Positions 32,392 to 33,986 of a stretch of 33,986 bases of DNA are shown in pieces. The stretch lies in assembly GCA_016792685.1 (NCBI GenBank), contig JAEULQ010000111.1, forward strand, positions 1-33,986, written 5' to 3'. Position 1 is the first letter of the stretch. Every line of letters starts with the position of its first letter. The notes beneath the pieces were generated by a model that saw only the letters and a list, made by a program, of their open reading frames with translations, made no database searches and was not told the DNA's origin. The stretch comes from Tabrizicola sp. (GTDB lineage Bacteria; Pseudomonadota; Alphaproteobacteria; Rhodobacterales; Rhodobacteraceae). The position numbers were made by a program, and so were the translations under genes.

Positions 32392-32982
32392 ATGGCAAAG
32401 CGAGCATGGCAAAGGATGTTGTCCGGCCGGCGATTGGACCTGCTGGACCCGACTCCGGTCGATATCGAAGTCGAGGACATCGCCCACGGTCTCGCCTTTG
32501 TGGCGCGCTGGAACGGGCAGACGCGGGGTGACTGGCCCTATTCGGTGGCCGAACATTCGCTTTTGGTCGAAGAGATCTTCACCCGCGCCAATCCCGGGAT
32601 CGCGGCGAAGTGGCGGCTGGCGGCGGTTCTGCACGATGCGCCGGAATACGTGATCGGCGACATGATCAGCCCGGTCAAGGCGGCGGTCGGGCCAGGCTAT
32701 GGTGAGCTTGACTTGCGACTGACGGCAGCGGTGCATCTGCGCTTTGGCCTGCCTTCGGTCCTGCCCGCGCCGATCAAGAAGGCGATCAAGGCGGCAGACA
32801 AGGTCTCGGCCTGGCTGGAGGCCGTGCAGATCGCGGGATTTCAGGAGGTGGAGGCCGACAAGCTGTTCGGGCGGCCCTTGCCGGAACTGATCCGCCGGCT
32901 GGAAATCAGGCTTCGTCCGCCCGCAGAGGTGCGGGCGGACGATATTGCAGTAGACGCGCGGCTGTGGGCCGCCTGCGACTGA
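32392..32982 (+). CDS. HD-domain phosphohydrolase family protein
   Basis: This 196-residue cytoplasmic protein has the HD metal site: H55 in YSVAEHSLLVE, H81-D82 in AAVLHDAPEYVIGDM, and D136 in KAADKVSAW. It begins with VDIEVEDIAHGLAFVARWNG, typical of HD proteins in the YfbR-like group, whose best-known member is a 5'-nucleotidase. The substrate here is not known. The ATG at 32392 lies 7 bases after the GT8-like stop, with GAGGA upstream, so the two are probably co-transcribed. Confidence 0.9.
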   Translation: MAKRAWQRMLSGRRLDLLDPTPVDIEVEDIAHGLAFVARWNGQTRGDWPYSVAEHSLLVEEIFTRANPGIAAKWRLAAVLHDAPEYVIGDMISPVKAAVGPGYGELDLRLTAAVHLRFGLPSVLPAPIKKAIKAADKVSAWLEAVQIAGFQEVEADKLFGRPLPELIRRLEIRLRPPAEVRADDIAVDARLWAACD

Positions 32983-33007
32983 TCGGGCTGACAGCAACCA
33001 ATCGGCA

Positions 33008-33166
33008 TCAGCGGCCCTGGTTCCGCAGGTTCTCGCCCACATGCAGGCCGTCGATGTCCTGGAACTCGCGCGGGCTGCGGCGCGGGTTCTGGCGCGGCAG
33101 GCGCTCTTCCGGCAGGTGGCCCATCCGGGCGGCAATCAGCAGCGCGTCGGCAAAGATATTCAACAT
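33008..33166 (-). CDS. Short hypothetical protein, divergent from lysR
   Basis: ATG at 33166 with AAGGAG eight bases upstream opens a 52-codon frame ending in TGA at 33008. The product starts MLNIFADALLIAARMGHLPE, has the proline/arginine-rich middle ERLPRQNPRRSPREFQDIDG and ends in GLHVGENLRNQGR. The first 15 residues could form an amphipathic helix; no membrane span or known domain is seen. The good ribosome binding site and the composition support it. It is divergent from a LysR gene, 97 bases away, and could be its target (inference). Confidence 0.65.
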   Translation of the reverse strand: MLNIFADALLIAARMGHLPEERLPRQNPRRSPREFQDIDGLHVGENLRNQGR

Positions 33167-33263
33167 GATCTTACTCCTTTTCATGTCTGGATAAGTCCTT
33201 TTGCCATATTGCGGGCTGTGATACGACTCAGAAAGCCTTACAATCTGTTAGCTGAGATTACAT

Positions 33264-33986
33264 ATGGCCATCGACTGGCGCAGCCTTCCTTCGCTAACCG
33301 CACTCCGGGCCTTTGCGGCGACGGCGGAACATCGCAGCTTTTCGCAGGCAGCGCGGGTGCTGAACGTGACCCACGCGGCCATTGCCCAACAGGTCCGCGC
33401 GCTGGAGGATCAGCTGGGTCGTCCGCTCGTGCAGCGCGAGGGGCGCGGGGTCAGCCTGACCAGCGATGGCGAACAGCTGGCCGAGGCGCTGGGCGAAGGC
33501 TTTGCCGCCCTGCAGCGCGGGGTCGAAGCCCTGAAGGCGGGCGAGGCGGATCGTCCGGTGCGCGTGACCCTGACCGCGAGCTTTGCCGCGCAATGGCTGA
33601 TGCCGCGGCTCAAGGACTTCTGGGAAAGGTATCCCGACATCGGCCTTTCGCTGCATCCTGACAGCCGGGTTGTCGATTTGCACCGCGAGCGGATGGATCT
33701 TGCGATCCGCTACGGTAATGGCGACTGGCCGGGGGTTGAGGCAAGCTATCTGGCTTCGGCCCGGCTGGTGATCGCCGGGGCGCCTTCGCTTCTGGGCGAC
33801 CGCGAGACGCTGACAACGGCCGAAATGCGCGATCTGGACTGGATCCTGTCGCGGAACTGGCCCGAACAGGACGCTTTCCTCCGGCGGCTGGGGCTGGAGC
33901 CCGAAACGCTAAGCCGAACCGACATCAGCAATGAGGAGCTGGCGCTCGCCGCAGCGCGTCAGGGTCTCGGGCTTGTTGTGGAAAGT
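33264..33986 (+). CDS. LysR family transcriptional regulator, 3' end outside window
   Basis: This is the visible 241-residue N-terminal part of a LysR-type regulator; these are usually about 300 residues. The winged HTH spans residues about 6-65 (LPSLTALRAFAATAEHRSFS, then HAAIAQQVRALEDQLGRPLV and QREGRGVSLTSDG). An effector-binding domain begins near residue 93 (RVTLTASFAAQWLMPRLKDF). The SLPSLTALRAFAA opening resembles the GcvA/AmpR-type branch. The start ATG at 33264 follows an A/T-rich CTGAGATTACAT. It is divergent from a 52-residue ORF, the classic arrangement for autoregulation, though no target can be proved here. Confidence 0.92.
   Translation, partial: MAIDWRSLPSLTALRAFAATAEHRSFSQAARVLNVTHAAIAQQVRALEDQLGRPLVQREGRGVSLTSDGEQLAEALGEGFAALQRGVEALKAGEADRPVRVTLTASFAAQWLMPRLKDFWERYPDIGLSLHPDSRVVDLHRERMDLAIRYGNGDWPGVEASYLASARLVIAGAPSLLGDRETLTTAEMRDLDWILSRNWPEQDAFLRRLGLEPETLSRTDISNEELALAAARQGLGLVVES

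Noticed and set aside
1-33986. CRISPR arrays, insertion sequences, prophage or integrase genes
   Set aside because: No regular spaced repeats, transposase or integrase motifs were found on either strand.

Overview
The window looks like a chromosomal segment of an alphaproteobacterium of the Rhodobacterales (Rhodobacter/Tabrizicola/Gemmobacter-like). It is GC-rich throughout. It carries a three-gene bc1 operon (petABC) whose Rieske N-terminus has the Rhodobacter-type pattern, a zinc-free 41-residue L36, a Pol IV with an N-terminal four-cysteine extension, DUF2853 and DUF1761 proteins and a 466-residue SAH hydrolase. This placement is inference from protein character; no 16S rRNA gene is present. 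I see no transposase, integrase, phage gene or CRISPR array. Both edges cut genes: amn lacks its 5' end and a lysR gene lacks its 3' end.

Layout. 1-3.2 kb: amn (3' part), an HU protein, a VOC protein, and a GST divergent from a YafY/WYL regulator. 3.3-6.8 kb: three packed glycosyltransferase genes, the last fused to a degenerate methyltransferase-like domain. 7.1-10.4 kb: a TPP riboswitch followed by overlapping thiB-thiP-thiQ for thiamine uptake. 10.5-13.2 kb, minus strand: petABC. 13.4-16.7 kb, minus strand: a GST, small membrane proteins, a PaiB-like FMN-binding protein, a gene interrupted by an amber codon, rpmJ and tRNA-Val(GAC). 17.0-19.2 kb: an N-formylglutamate amidohydrolase-like gene convergent with dinB. 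19.3-25.7 kb: a compact five-gene cluster. 25.7-28.6 kb: terC, aroC and a DUF1761 gene. 28.7-34 kb: a cupin, DUF2853, ahcY, a GT8-like transferase, an HD phosphohydrolase, a 52-residue ORF and the lysR gene.

The most interesting region is the five-gene cluster at 19258-25653. It encodes, in order, a LamG-like protein, an alpha/beta-hydrolase-fold protein, a GT2-like glycosyltransferase, a large unrecognised protein with SGNH-hydrolase-like traits, and a sulfatase carrying C-terminal RTX calcium-binding repeats. Its glycosyltransferase is a close paralog of the one that opens the 3.3-6.8 kb cluster, so the two loci may serve the same surface or secreted glycan. A third, unrelated GT8-like gene lies opposite ahcY. 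The glycan itself cannot be deduced from the sequence.

Other features of note are a riboswitch with a visible Shine-Dalgarno sequestering element, two sets of tandem TTCGAA/TTTGAA-centred palindromes, a phased direct-repeat array between the WYL regulator and its GST neighbour, and a three-armed inverted repeat near 14.4 kb.
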